In this document: one piece after another, positions 1-7,810 of the stretch
How the letters are laid out: each line of letters opens with the position of its first letter
Position numbering within the stretch: position 1 is the first letter of the stretch
Origin: JBNLBT01 sp050303435
Lineage (GTDB): Bacteria > Pseudomonadota > Gammaproteobacteria > Xanthomonadales > Marinicellaceae
Length of the DNA: 25,391 bases
Reading direction: 5' to 3'
Assembly (NCBI GenBank): GCA_050303435.1
Contig: JBNLBT010000044.1
Coordinates: 1 to 25,391 of the forward strand
Program-made: the position numbers and the translations under genes
Notes under the pieces: model-generated
The model's input: only the letters and a program-made list of their open reading frames with translations
Databases searched by the model: none
Told to the model about the DNA's origin: nothing

Positions 1-622
1 GAAATGACCACACCGGATAGACCATCAGGCGAACCCATGAGGTGGTTTTACCTGCACGAAATCTGGCCTCTGCCGCCAGCTCACTGTAGGCATGAATTTT
101 ATCCAATTTAACCTGCAGCGAAACCTCGCTGCGGTGACGCAGCGGCGCAGGCAAACGCTCCACCCGGCCATCGACACACACCGACTCATGCACCGCGTGT
201 GCGCTCATGCGCGCCCGCCTGCGGTCAAACAGACGCACAAATTCATTGCGATGCACCCACGGGTGTGACCATTGCCAGAACACCCACTCAATGCGCGGCA
301 GCGCATACCCCGACGCCTGTGGTGTGGATTGCATGCAGTTCTGAATGACTTGTTGTGCCCGCGTCGTCAGGCATTCATCAGAGTCCAACAGCAACACCCA
401 ATCGTGGCTGGCCAGATCGATGGCGCGTTGTTTTTGTGCCGCGTAACCGAGAAAATCCTGATGCGCGTGGCGCACGCCGCGTTGCTTCAGCAGATCCAGT
501 GTGCCGTCGGTGCTGCCTGAATCCAACACCATCACTTCATCGGCAAATTGCACACTGTCCAGACATTCGCCCAGGGTTTCCATGGAATCGTGTGCGGTGA
601 TGACGACGGACAGTTCAGGCAT
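1..622 (-). CDS. Glycosyltransferase family 2 (WaaE/KdtX-like), 3' end missing
   Basis: The reading frame starts at an ATG at 622 and runs off the left edge, so only about 207 N-terminal residues are present. The N-terminus (MPELSVVITAHDSMETLGEC) and the following VLDSGSTDGT and LLLDSDE segments are the nucleotide-sugar binding core and DxD-like metal site of a GT-A fold, family 2. Further on, FWQWSHPWVHRNEFVRLFDR and AHAVHESV resemble the WaaE/KdtX group that adds a hexose to the inner core of lipopolysaccharide. The start overlaps the stop of the upstream O-antigen-ligase-like gene by 8 bases (ATGCCTGA), so translation is probably coupled. The acceptor sugar cannot be read from sequence. 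Function as a cytoplasmic LPS-core transferase is inferred from family and neighbours. Confidence 0.85.
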   Translation of the reverse strand, partial: MPELSVVITAHDSMETLGECLDSVQFADEVMVLDSGSTDGTLDLLKQRGVRHAHQDFLGYAAQKQRAIDLASHDWVLLLDSDECLTTRAQQVIQNCMQSTPQASGYALPRIEWVFWQWSHPWVHRNEFVRLFDRRRARMSAHAVHESVCVDGRVERLPAPLRHRSEVSLQVKLDKIHAYSELAAEARFRAGKTTSWVRLMVYPVWSF

Positions 623-1817
623 CGTCGGCTCCGGCAAACAACACCACCGCCAACCACCAGATGCACAAAGACCAGAACGAGGCAAACATTGAATAGGTGC
701 TGACGATCGGCAAAAAAGCGGCGCCCAGACCGGCCGCAGCCGGCCACTGGAGCCCGCCGCTGTGGGTCATGCACCAGCGCCACACTCCCAGGACCATGCC
801 GGCAAACAGCAGCAGCCCCAAAAACCCGGTCTCGGCAATCACTTCCAGCAACCAGTGGTGCGCGTGCAAACCCACACCGCCACCATTGACCCACACGTCG
901 TCGGCTGCTGCGTGACTTGGATAGGCTTTGCGAAAGGCATGAGCGCCCACGCCGTTGATCGGATGCGAGCGAATCATGTTCAAAGCCGAATGCCAGATCG
1001 GTGTGCGATCGGCCAGGGCAAAGTCCAGCGACACCGCGCCGCCTTCCCACACCGCCAAGCTGCGATCCACGCGGGCGCGAAAATCACTGGAAACCAGCCA
1101 CATGACCAGCACCAGTGACAGCCCCAGCATCGCGGCTTTGAACAGCAACAGCCAGCGCCGTCCCTGCACGTGATGCCACCAGAACAGCAGCAGCACAAAC
1201 AGCATCATCAGCCAGCCGGAGCGGGAACCGGCCAAAATCACCACTGCGACGTAGGCCAACACGCCAATCCAGCGCAGCCAGGCATTGAAGCGACTCACCC
1301 ACAGCAGATAGAACGGCATCAATGCGGCCATGGTGGGGCCCAGTTTAACGTGATTCCCGAACACGCCGGTGAGGCGTTGCGGGTGTCCGGCGCGACCGAA
1401 CATGTCGCTGCCATGAATGAATTGCCAGGCGGCGTCCAGCAACCAGAACATCATCAACCAGCCAACGCACTGCAACAACAGATCACGCGCCTTTTTGTTC
1501 TGCAGGGCGGGGATGACCACCAGCCCCATCAACCAGAAACGCACACTGGCCGCTGCCACCGTCCAGCTTTTTTGCATCCAATAAGAATCCAGCGCAGACA
1601 TCACCACCATCAACAAATACAACAGGTACACCTGCGTAAAAGCCTGCAATGCCGGCTGCGCCCAAATGGCACCCGGCGCGCGCAGCAAACGCATCAGGCC
1701 CCACAGCGCTAGAATTAAAACCGGCATCTCGGCCAGACGGGAAAAAGGCAACAGCAACAGCACAGAAAAGAACAACAACACCACCCACTGCGATGCACCC
1801 CAGCGCACTTCAGACAT
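615..1817 (-). CDS. O-antigen ligase/polymerase family membrane protein (WaaL/Wzy_C-like)
   Basis: The product is about 400 residues and strongly hydrophobic, with around ten predicted membrane segments beginning at WVVLLFFSVLLLLPF. A large periplasmic loop near the C-terminus contains HPINGVGAHAFRKAYPS followed by LHAHHWLLEVIAETGFLG, the typical Wzy_C arrangement of GxGxxxF, a His-rich HxHxxxLE and an ETGxxGL helix. Such proteins either ligate O-antigen to lipid A-core or polymerise glycan repeats in the inner membrane. I chose the ATG at 1817 because it overlaps the stop of the upstream glycosyltransferase by 8 bases (ATGTCTGA), the same junction as at this gene's own 3' end. A longer frame upstream would begin with a non-hydrophobic, Cys/Arg-rich stretch that looks non-coding. 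Ligase versus polymerase cannot be decided here. Confidence 0.85.
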   Translation of the reverse strand: MSEVRWGASQWVVLLFFSVLLLLPFSRLAEMPVLILALWGLMRLLRAPGAIWAQPALQAFTQVYLLYLLMVVMSALDSYWMQKSWTVAAASVRFWLMGLVVIPALQNKKARDLLLQCVGWLMMFWLLDAAWQFIHGSDMFGRAGHPQRLTGVFGNHVKLGPTMAALMPFYLLWVSRFNAWLRWIGVLAYVAVVILAGSRSGWLMMLFVLLLFWWHHVQGRRWLLLFKAAMLGLSLVLVMWLVSSDFRARVDRSLAVWEGGAVSLDFALADRTPIWHSALNMIRSHPINGVGAHAFRKAYPSHAAADDVWVNGGGVGLHAHHWLLEVIAETGFLGLLLFAGMVLGVWRWCMTHSGGLQWPAAAGLGAAFLPIVSTYSMFASFWSLCIWWLAVVLFAGADDA

Positions 1818-2910
1818 GCCGGCCCTCCACCGCCTGAGCGTACACCTCCAACGTTTGCTGCAGCATGGCATCGCGTGTGAATGGTTGCTCATCGGGCACC
1901 GGCACAGGATCGGTGAGTGCGCGGTTGATGGCCGTGCTCAAGGCGTCTTTATCGCCGCATTTCACGCAACCAGCCGGGTAAATGCGCCGCAACGTTTCCG
2001 CCACGCCGCCGTGATCGTACCCCACCACCGGGCGACCCATCGCCAACGCCTCAATCACGGTGCGCCCAAACGATTCCGGTTTGACGCTGCAGGACACCAC
2101 CACATCGGCCAGGGCATACCAGTGACGGATGTCCTCATCGTTGCCCACCCAGACGACGCGAGACCCCAACTCTTCGGCCATAATCTGCGCATGGAATCGA
2201 CGCGCCGGTCCGCTTTGTTCGGGCGTGGCGGTCAACAACAGCACGCGGCCGTCGGTTGCCTGTCGAAGCCAGGGCAACAATTCCTGCGCCCCCTTCAGCG
2301 CGGTTAAGCGGCCTGGCAACAACACGGTTTTCTTGTCCTGCAATGCAGGGAATCTGGTGTGCATGCGCGTCAGCCATTCGCTGTCAACCGGCATGGCGTA
2401 GGGAAACTCAGCGGGATCAATGCCCCGGTATATGATACAGGGCGGCTGTTTTAAATGGTCCGCGTAATGCGATTGCAGGTAATCACTGGCGGTTTGAGAC
2501 ACGGCGATGACGCGGTCACCTCGCGCCATCACCGACGAATATTTTTTCACCGAATGCAAGCCATGAATGGTGGTGATGAACACTGGTCGGTGGCGCATGC
2601 CGGACAGCGCCCACAGACACAGCCAGGCCGGCAAGCGCGAACGCGCGTGCACCACGTCCACCCCCTGTTGCCGGAACAAGCGCCTGAGTTTGGGCACCAG
2701 AAACGCCGAAAACAGAGACTTTTTGCCCACCGGCAATTCGATGTGTTGAATGGATTTTTGCTGCAGTTGCTGCACCAGACGGCCACCGGCTGAAATCACC
2801 AGTGGACGGTGACCCTGTTGTTGCAGATATTCGGCCATTTCAACGGCGCCCCGTTCCACGCCGCCCTGTTCCAGAGCCGGCAGGACCTGAACCACCGTCA
2901 ATTGTTTCAT
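1810..2910 (-). CDS. Glycosyltransferase family 4 (GT-B fold), LPS-type
   Basis: This 366-residue protein has a Rossmann-like N-terminal half opening with MKQLTVVQVLPALEQGGVER, where GGVER is the glycine-rich loop of family 4 transferases. The C-terminal half carries LLPGRLTALKG and then SVKPESFGRTVIEALAMGRP, the EX7E-type sugar-nucleotide site. It has no signal peptide and should act on the cytoplasmic face of the inner membrane, transferring a sugar to an LPS or related glycan. The ATG at 2910 is preferred over an in-frame ATG 57 bases upstream because it starts right at the conserved first strand and leaves 17 bases after the zinc-finger gene. Its stop overlaps the start of the ligase-like gene. 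The exact sugar is unknown. Confidence 0.87.
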   Translation of the reverse strand: MKQLTVVQVLPALEQGGVERGAVEMAEYLQQQGHRPLVISAGGRLVQQLQQKSIQHIELPVGKKSLFSAFLVPKLRRLFRQQGVDVVHARSRLPAWLCLWALSGMRHRPVFITTIHGLHSVKKYSSVMARGDRVIAVSQTASDYLQSHYADHLKQPPCIIYRGIDPAEFPYAMPVDSEWLTRMHTRFPALQDKKTVLLPGRLTALKGAQELLPWLRQATDGRVLLLTATPEQSGPARRFHAQIMAEELGSRVVWVGNDEDIRHWYALADVVVSCSVKPESFGRTVIEALAMGRPVVGYDHGGVAETLRRIYPAGCVKCGDKDALSTAINRALTDPVPVPDEQPFTRDAMLQQTLEVYAQAVEGRHV

Positions 2911-2927
2911 GCCGGCAGGTACATGAA

Positions 2928-3116
2928 TTATTTTTTCAGGATGTATTTGGCGCCGCAGTATTCGCACACGGCTTCACCGGTTTTTTCAATCGGCAGGAAC
3001 ACCCGCGGGTGGGAGTTCCACACCGCCATGTCGCGACCGGGGCAAGCCAGGGGCAGTTGATCGAGCGTCACTTCATAGACTTTCTGCTCATTGGCCTGTT
3101 TTTTTTGAGTTGTCAT
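2928..3116 (-). CDS. Small zinc-finger protein (zf-CHCC family)
   Basis: A 62-residue protein with Cys25, His36, Cys51 and Cys54 in the pattern CPGRDMAVWNSHPRV then CEYCGAKY. This is the zf-CHCC domain (related to the C-terminal domain of mitochondrial complex I subunit NDUFS6), widespread in proteobacteria as a stand-alone small protein of unclear role. The ATG at 3116 is preceded by a good AGGTGA ribosome site, and a TATAAT box lies at 3149-3144 on the same strand. It is the first gene of the minus-strand cluster that continues into the LPS-type genes with a 17-base gap. Zinc binding is inferred from the four ligands. No link to LPS synthesis can be claimed beyond co-orientation. Confidence 0.85.
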   Translation of the reverse strand: MTTQKKQANEQKVYEVTLDQLPLACPGRDMAVWNSHPRVFLPIEKTGEAVCEYCGAKYILKK

Positions 3117-3133
3117 GACAAATCACCTAAACT

Positions 3134-4117
3134 ATGGGGCGCTATTATAAACCGGTAACCCCATTGAATAAAGTAAATCTGTGCTGGGTACTGGACGACG
3201 GACGGGCCGGTCACCGGCTGCAGTCAGAGACTTTGGCCCGCGCCCTGGCACACCGGCACATCTGCTTTGAATTCAAGCTCAAACAGCCCTGGCTGAGCCT
3301 GACTCCGTGGCGATTGCCCGGCTTCGCCCACGCCGTTCAATGGCTGGATGCGGCACCGGATGAAACCGCACCGCCCGATTGCCTGATCGCCTGCGGTCGA
3401 CGCGCCGCCGCGCTTGGCAAACACCTGTCGGCCCGCGCGCACGCACCGCACATACAGATATTGAACCCCGGGGACCGTTTACAAAAATACGACCTCATTG
3501 TGGCCCCCCAACACGATCGCCTGAGTGGCGAACACGTGATCAACATTGAAGGCAGTGTGCATCCGGTGGACGCCGAATGGCTGACCAAACAGCGCGCGCG
3601 CTGGTCATCTACTTTCAACAGCGGCCCGGGGCCGTTGCTGGCCGTTTTGCTGGGGGATTTGCATTGCCCGGCGGCTGAGCTGCTGCACAAGCTGAAGAGT
3701 ATTTTGGATCTTCACCCCAGTGCTCAGGTGATGGTTTGCGCATCCAGACGCACACCCGATTCTCACAAGCGCGCCTTGCGCTCATACACAACAGAGCGCG
3801 TGCGCTGTTGGCTTGATGCGCGCGACGGGGACAACCCCTATGCCGGACTGCTCTCCAGCGCAGACGCATTCGTGGTCAGCAGCGACAGCATCAACATGCT
3901 GTGTGAATCGCTGGCCACGGGTCGCCCGGTGGCTTTGTTGAACCGATCGCGGCTGTCGGCCAAACACCGACGATTTCTCAATGATCAGAGCAACCAGTTC
4001 ACCGCAGTGGCGGAATTGTTCAACACCAAAGTCCTGGCTCCAAAGTCGTCGGTCTGCGAGGAGATATTGCGTCATCCGGCCATGCAAAAACTCATGAATC
4101 GACCATCGATGCATTGA
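3134..4117 (+). CDS. Mitochondrial-fission ELM1 family protein
   Basis: The product (327 residues from the ATG) has the family's N-terminal signature CWVLDDGRAGHRLQSETLA, a middle segment beginning ILNPGDRLQKYDLIVAPQHD, and the C-terminal VVSSDSINMLCESLATGRPV, which resembles the donor-binding half of GT-B glycosyltransferases. The family is named after plant ELM1, but bacterial members commonly lie beside LPS glycosyltransferase genes and probably have a glycosyltransferase-like fold. Biochemical function is unknown. The start is uncertain. ATG 3134 has no clear ribosome site and the AT-rich element at 3143-3149 lies inside the frame. TTG 3164, just before NKVNLCWVLDD, would give a start nearer the family norm. 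It is convergent with trmH, with 21 bases between the stops. Confidence 0.8.
   Translation: MGRYYKPVTPLNKVNLCWVLDDGRAGHRLQSETLARALAHRHICFEFKLKQPWLSLTPWRLPGFAHAVQWLDAAPDETAPPDCLIACGRRAAALGKHLSARAHAPHIQILNPGDRLQKYDLIVAPQHDRLSGEHVINIEGSVHPVDAEWLTKQRARWSSTFNSGPGPLLAVLLGDLHCPAAELLHKLKSILDLHPSAQVMVCASRRTPDSHKRALRSYTTERVRCWLDARDGDNPYAGLLSSADAFVVSSDSINMLCESLATGRPVALLNRSRLSAKHRRFLNDQSNQFTAVAELFNTKVLAPKSSVCEEILRHPAMQKLMNRPSMH
3143..3149. promoter_or_regulatory. Shared, near-symmetric -10-like element between divergent genes
   Basis: The bases TATTATA read as TATAAT on the minus strand (3149-3144) and as TATTAT on the plus strand. The minus reading sits about 28 bases upstream of the zinc-finger ATG with a good ribosome site between them, so it is a credible -10 box for the zinc-finger/LPS cluster. 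No convincing -35 was found. If the plus reading is also used, the ELM1 gene would have to start downstream, at TTG 3164. Confidence 0.4.
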
Positions 4118-4138
4118 CCTGAAAAGTCAGGATCAGAC

Positions 4139-4807
4139 TCAATCCGATGCGTCTGGTGTACGCAAGATGTTGCCTTCCGAATCCAGCGGCGGGTACGCTC
4201 TGTTGGCGCGGCGATGTATGCCGGCCACCTTGGGCCAGCACCATTCAAACAAGGTGCGATGGTACTCCTCGGCGGATAAATTCACGCGATTGTACAAGCC
4301 GGCGGCCAATCGTTGCCGCTGCGCTTCAAACAATAAAAGCGCCGCGGCCACCGAAACGTTCAGGGATTCAACCATGCCCTGCATGGGAATCACCACAAAA
4401 TCGTCAGTCAATGCACGCATGCAATCCGAAACACCGGTCAACTCAGCTCCGAGCACCAGCGCCGTGGGTCGGGTGAAATCCGCGGCCCGGTAGTCCTTCG
4501 CGTGCGCACTCAGATCGGCCGCAAGCAGGCGGATCCCCTGAGCGCGCAAGTGCTTCACTGCAGCTTCTGTGTCTTCGTGGCGCGTCACATGCACGTATTT
4601 CTGTGAGCCTTTAGCGGTGTGTTTGAGCGGACGGTAGGCACTGGAGGCCACGGGCACGTGATGTATTCGATGCACACCGACGGCGTCGCAACTGCGGATG
4701 ATGGCATTGATGTTGTGCGGCTTATGCACGCCATCCAGCAGCACCGTCAAATCAGGTTGCCGCCGATTCAAGACATTTTTGAGTGCGATGAATCGTTCGG
4801 GTGTCAT
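4139..4807 (-). CDS. trmH: tRNA (guanosine(18)-2'-O)-methyltransferase TrmH
   Basis: This 222-residue SPOUT-class enzyme uses S-adenosylmethionine to 2'-O-methylate G18 in the tRNA D-loop. It aligns well with E. coli TrmH as I remember that sequence: RRQPDLTVLLDGVHKPHN near residue 13, then AIIRSCDAVGVHRIH, TRPTALVLGAELTGVSD, VVIPMQGMVESLNVSVA and LLLFEAQRQR. The Asn-Val-Ser-Val-Ala run belongs to the trefoil-knot cofactor pocket, and length matches the family (229 in E. coli). ATG 4807 is chosen because MTPERF matches the family start. An in-frame ATG 33 bases upstream begins inside a terminator hairpin. The chosen ATG directly follows a T-tract and has no ribosome site, which is unusual. 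Confidence 0.93.
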   Translation of the reverse strand: MTPERFIALKNVLNRRQPDLTVLLDGVHKPHNINAIIRSCDAVGVHRIHHVPVASSAYRPLKHTAKGSQKYVHVTRHEDTEAAVKHLRAQGIRLLAADLSAHAKDYRAADFTRPTALVLGAELTGVSDCMRALTDDFVVIPMQGMVESLNVSVAAALLLFEAQRQRLAAGLYNRVNLSAEEYHRTLFEWCWPKVAGIHRRANRAYPPLDSEGNILRTPDASD

Positions 4808-4840
4808 AAAAAAAAATGCAGCAGAGAGGCTCTGCTGCAT
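4807..4840 (-). terminator. Intrinsic terminator of the secreted repeat-protein gene, abutting trmH
   Basis: A perfect 10-base-pair stem (4816-4825 with 4831-4840) has a 5-base loop and, on the minus strand, is followed by nine T (4815-4807), the last of which pairs with the A of the trmH start codon position. It lies 27 bases after the stop of the 770-residue protein gene, so it is that gene's terminator. Nothing separates the T-tract from trmH. Confidence 0.85.
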
Positions 4841-4867
4841 TTTCTCATTGGTTTTAATGTTGTCGGA

Positions 4868-7180
4868 TCACTGCACCGTGATGGCGGTGGAATCCGAGTC
4901 GCTGACATTGACCATGCCGGGAATGTCGGCGCCGGTGTTTTGCACCGGGTTCATCTGCACCGCAGCGGTGCCATTGACGGTGTCATTGGACTCCAGATAG
5001 TACACCGCAATCTGTCCCGGACCCAGGAGTGAGATGTTCAGATCCGGACCGCTCAGCAAATTCAATTCGTTCACGCCAAAGACCAATGGACCGGAGTCAA
5101 AATAGCTGACCAAATCGAGGTGGGTGTCGCCGGTGTTGGTGAATCGATAACAGTAGGTCACATCGTCGCCGTTGTTGACCACGATGCTGTCTCCAGCGAT
5201 CGCGCAGTCGGCGCCCGTGGTGTGGCCAGCATACACTGTTTTTTCCAACAGGATCGATGGTGCAATTTCATCCAGTGTGGCTGAATCCAGATCGATCACA
5301 TCCGACAACGTAACGATGTCGTTGCCGAGTTCATCCACCGGATTGACCGTCACCGAAGCGTTGGTGTTGAGGTCGCCGCTGACGGTGGACTGGTAGAAGT
5401 AAGTCACTTCGCCGCCCGGCGCGAGTATGCCTGGCGTGCCAATGATGGTCATGTTGCCCACCGTAATGCCCAGAGCCGAATCGCTCAAAGCGGTCATGTC
5501 GAGGTAGGTCGAACCGGTGTTCAGCACCCGGTAGCAGTAGGTCACATTGCTGCCGCTCACAGTTTGCAGCTGATCTGTGGCCGTGTCGCAGTTGAAACCG
5601 CCATCGTGACCCAGGTACAGGGTGGACTCCAGCCGCACATCGGGGCCCGGCACGGTGAGAGTGAACTCAACCACATCCGACGCATTGATGCCGCCGTTGG
5701 CGGTGCCGCCGCTGTCGATCAACACCGCTTGGATGGTGGCGATGCCGTAGTTGCCTGACAGACCGTAGTTCAGGTTGCCATTGGCCGGATCGATGTCGAT
5801 GTCCGGGAAGCCAAAATTGTCCAGAATACTGTTGGTGTCGACCACACTGATGATGTCGTAGTCGAGCACCGTCTGGCCGGATTCAAACGGACCGGTGTCA
5901 ACTGAGGTGACAAAATTGGCGAAGGTGATGCGGTTGTCGCCACAGGTCGGTTGAGACCCGGCAAGAATTTCATGCGTCACATTGCCACAAATTGTGAATG
6001 ACGGTTTGTCATTGATCGGATTGACCGTCAGACTGAACACGCTGTCGGCCGTGCCGCCGCCGCCATCGGTCACGCGCACGGTGACATTGACTGGCCCCGC
6101 TTCAACGGTGTTGCGGTTGGCCACTGGCGTGACGGTGACGGTGCGGTTGGCACCAGATCCACCGATGAACACATTGCTGACACCGACCACGCTGGTGTTG
6201 CTGCTGAGCACCGAGACACTGAGTGATCCGGCCGGAGTTTCGGCGTCGCCCACAGTGAACGCCAAGGCACCGGTGGAGCCGTCTTCGTTGATCACCTGTG
6301 CAGCAATGGACGAAATGGTCGGTTGTTGATTGTCGGTCACGATCAGATTGCGTGTGACGACGTTGTTGGCCGGGTTGCTGTCCTGGATGAATCCGGTGTT
6401 GGCGTCGTTGTCGACAAATGCCACCGCCATCAATTCAATCTCCTGGCCAAGAAACAGCGCGGATGCCTGCACACTGCGGGTGATATTGACGGTCAGGACT
6501 TCCCCCGGTCCGATCCGGGCATCGGTCAGTTCCACAATGCCGCTGCCGGAAAGGCCAGACGTGCCGCAGTTCACCGCTTCGTTGCCGGCCGAGTGCACAC
6601 AGGTCCAGCTGCCATCAAACATGTAGGGTTCGCCACCGCCGGAACGTGAAAAGAAATCCACGATGTCGGTTTTCGCCGGCGCGCTGCCCACGTTGGTGAA
6701 CACCAGCTGATAGTTGACCTCTTGGTCGTCGGTGACCTGAGTCAGGCTCACCGGCAGGATGGCGGCCTGAATGTCCACCTGTCCGGTGGAGCTGAAATCC
6801 GATCCAAAAATCACATCCTGATCCGCGGGGCTGGTAATAAAGCCCGAGGCATTGGCACACACCAATGACGCATCGGTGGTCAATCGAAACAGGTTGTTGA
6901 TGTTGTCTATTTGCGCACCGGTGACGCCGTTGGTGAAGCCGGCCACGGTGGTGTTGTTGGAATCGTATAGACGCAACAACATGGGCAACGTTGAAGTGAA
7001 CTGCTGATGACAAATCAGCGGCTCGGCCACCTGGATCTCAATCTCTCTCGGTGTGAGTTCCAAATGGTATTCAGCGTTCCGTTCCATCGAAATGGGTATC
7101 GAACCGTTGAGCACAACGTCGGTGTCCGCAAACACACCGCACGCCACACTCAGCAAAGTTAGAGTAAATAAATGCTTCAT
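4868..7180 (-). CDS. Secreted multidomain protein with DUF11-type tandem repeats and a cadherin-like domain
   Basis: A 770-residue protein with a signal peptide (MKHLFTLTLLSVACGVFA, cleavage near residue 18). Residues about 138-283 look like a DUF11/CARDB-type beta domain (QVTDDQEVNYQLVFTNVGSA). Residues about 284-392 are cadherin-like (QPTISSIAAQVINEDGST, then VTVRVTDGGGGTADS). Residues 514-641 and 642-770 are two tandem DUF11-like repeats, each with YxGHxxG, a Cys, NVTYCYR or DVTYCYR, and NTGxTxLD. No catalytic motif, membrane anchor, LPXTG or PEP-CTERM tail is seen, so it is probably secreted or held at the surface non-covalently. A ribosome site AAGG lies just before the ATG. The gene is single, closed by a strong terminator. 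Role unknown; adhesion or a structural surface layer is a guess from the domains. Confidence 0.85.
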   Translation of the reverse strand: MKHLFTLTLLSVACGVFADTDVVLNGSIPISMERNAEYHLELTPREIEIQVAEPLICHQQFTSTLPMLLRLYDSNNTTVAGFTNGVTGAQIDNINNLFRLTTDASLVCANASGFITSPADQDVIFGSDFSSTGQVDIQAAILPVSLTQVTDDQEVNYQLVFTNVGSAPAKTDIVDFFSRSGGGEPYMFDGSWTCVHSAGNEAVNCGTSGLSGSGIVELTDARIGPGEVLTVNITRSVQASALFLGQEIELMAVAFVDNDANTGFIQDSNPANNVVTRNLIVTDNQQPTISSIAAQVINEDGSTGALAFTVGDAETPAGSLSVSVLSSNTSVVGVSNVFIGGSGANRTVTVTPVANRNTVEAGPVNVTVRVTDGGGGTADSVFSLTVNPINDKPSFTICGNVTHEILAGSQPTCGDNRITFANFVTSVDTGPFESGQTVLDYDIISVVDTNSILDNFGFPDIDIDPANGNLNYGLSGNYGIATIQAVLIDSGGTANGGINASDVVEFTLTVPGPDVRLESTLYLGHDGGFNCDTATDQLQTVSGSNVTYCYRVLNTGSTYLDMTALSDSALGITVGNMTIIGTPGILAPGGEVTYFYQSTVSGDLNTNASVTVNPVDELGNDIVTLSDVIDLDSATLDEIAPSILLEKTVYAGHTTGADCAIAGDSIVVNNGDDVTYCYRFTNTGDTHLDLVSYFDSGPLVFGVNELNLLSGPDLNISLLGPGQIAVYYLESNDTVNGTAAVQMNPVQNTGADIPGMVNVSDSDSTAITVQ
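4871..5641 (-). repeat. Two tandem DUF11-like protein repeats (about 128 and 129 residues)
   Basis: Within the secreted protein, residues 514-641 (5641-5258) and 642-770 (5257-4871) share the order (L/Y)xGHxxGxxC, VTYCYRxxNTGxTxLD and a C-terminal VxxNPVxxxGxDI. Each has one Cys about 17 residues before a second in TYC, placed to form an internal disulfide. The DNA is clearly diverged, so the duplication is old. Confidence 0.75.
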
Positions 7181-7243
7181 TGACTGACCTTATCTTTAAT
7201 GTTGGGTTGTTTTTTAATAAAATCCGGCCCTGTGGGCACAGAG

Positions 7244-7271
7244 TTGACCCTTGTTATTTTACAATTATTTT
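7244..7271 (+). promoter_or_regulatory. Candidate sigma-70 promoter for the 148-residue secreted protein
   Basis: TTGACC (7244-7249), a 16-base spacer and TATTTT (7266-7271) lie about 60 bases before the ATG at 7332 in an AT-rich intergenic stretch. The -35 matches five of six consensus bases and the -10 four of six. The same 151-base gap must also hold the promoter of the divergent repeat-protein gene, which I could not place with confidence. Confidence 0.45.
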
Positions 7272-7331
7272 GCAAGAAGGTGTTAAAAGATTGTTATTTA
7301 AACCTTTTTGCATCATTTTTTTGGAGTTTTT

Positions 7332-7778
7332 ATGCGTTTTCCATTCCTGGCATTGATCCTGGTCACGGCATTTTCCTTGCACGCCGGCGATGCCTTTGAA
7401 AAAATGAGTGCATCGCAACGCGCCGCCACCGGCATTGACAAGCTCACCGAACAGGAGCGCGAAGCGCTGAGCGCCTGGATCGCCGATGAAAAAACACAGT
7501 TTCACGACCGCAAGGAAAGTGAGAAAGTGGGCTTTCGCGAATCCACCCAAGGCCGAGAAACCATTCAATCAAGTATCGTGGGCCCGTTCAAGGGCTGGAC
7601 CGGCCACACCGAATTTCAACTGGCCAACGGGCAGCTTTGGGTGCAGACCGAACCCGGTGTCTTTTACATCCGCAGCACCGACAACCCGGCGATTGAAATC
7701 CGCCCGCGTTCGATGGGTTCATGGTCACTGTACGTGGACGGTTACAGCCGCGGCGTGAAAGTCAAACGCATTAAATAA
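7332..7778 (+). CDS. Small secreted protein of unknown function
   Basis: A 148-residue protein with a clear signal peptide (MRFPFLALILVTAFSLHAGD, cleavage after HA near residue 18). The mature part starts with an alpha-helical segment, AATGIDKLTEQEREALSAWI, then a charged linker and a beta-rich C-terminal half with IVGPFKGWTGHTEFQLANGQ and then LWVQTEPGV. I recognise this layout (DKLTxxE helix followed by GxFxGWxGxTxFxLxNGQxW) from conserved hypothetical proteins of the Xanthomonas/Lysobacter group, but know of no function for them. The ATG at 7332 is preferred over one 24 bases upstream because a TTGGAG ribosome site (7321-7326) precedes it and the signal peptide then starts properly. It stands alone, convergent with ychF. 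Confidence 0.8.
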   Translation: MRFPFLALILVTAFSLHAGDAFEKMSASQRAATGIDKLTEQEREALSAWIADEKTQFHDRKESEKVGFRESTQGRETIQSSIVGPFKGWTGHTEFQLANGQLWVQTEPGVFYIRSTDNPAIEIRPRSMGSWSLYVDGYSRGVKVKRIK

Positions 7779-7810
7779 CCGCCGCGCATGCGGCGTGTGT
7801 ACTGACGAAT

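Noticed and set aside
4118..4131. Small stem CCTGA-AAAG-TCAGG between the ELM1 gene and trmH
   Set aside because: Five base pairs and no T-run; too weak for a terminator.
7780..7795. Hairpin CGCCGC-GCAT-GCGGCG between the 148-residue protein and ychF
   Set aside because: Perfect 6-bp stem but no T-tract on either side, so a terminator cannot be claimed.
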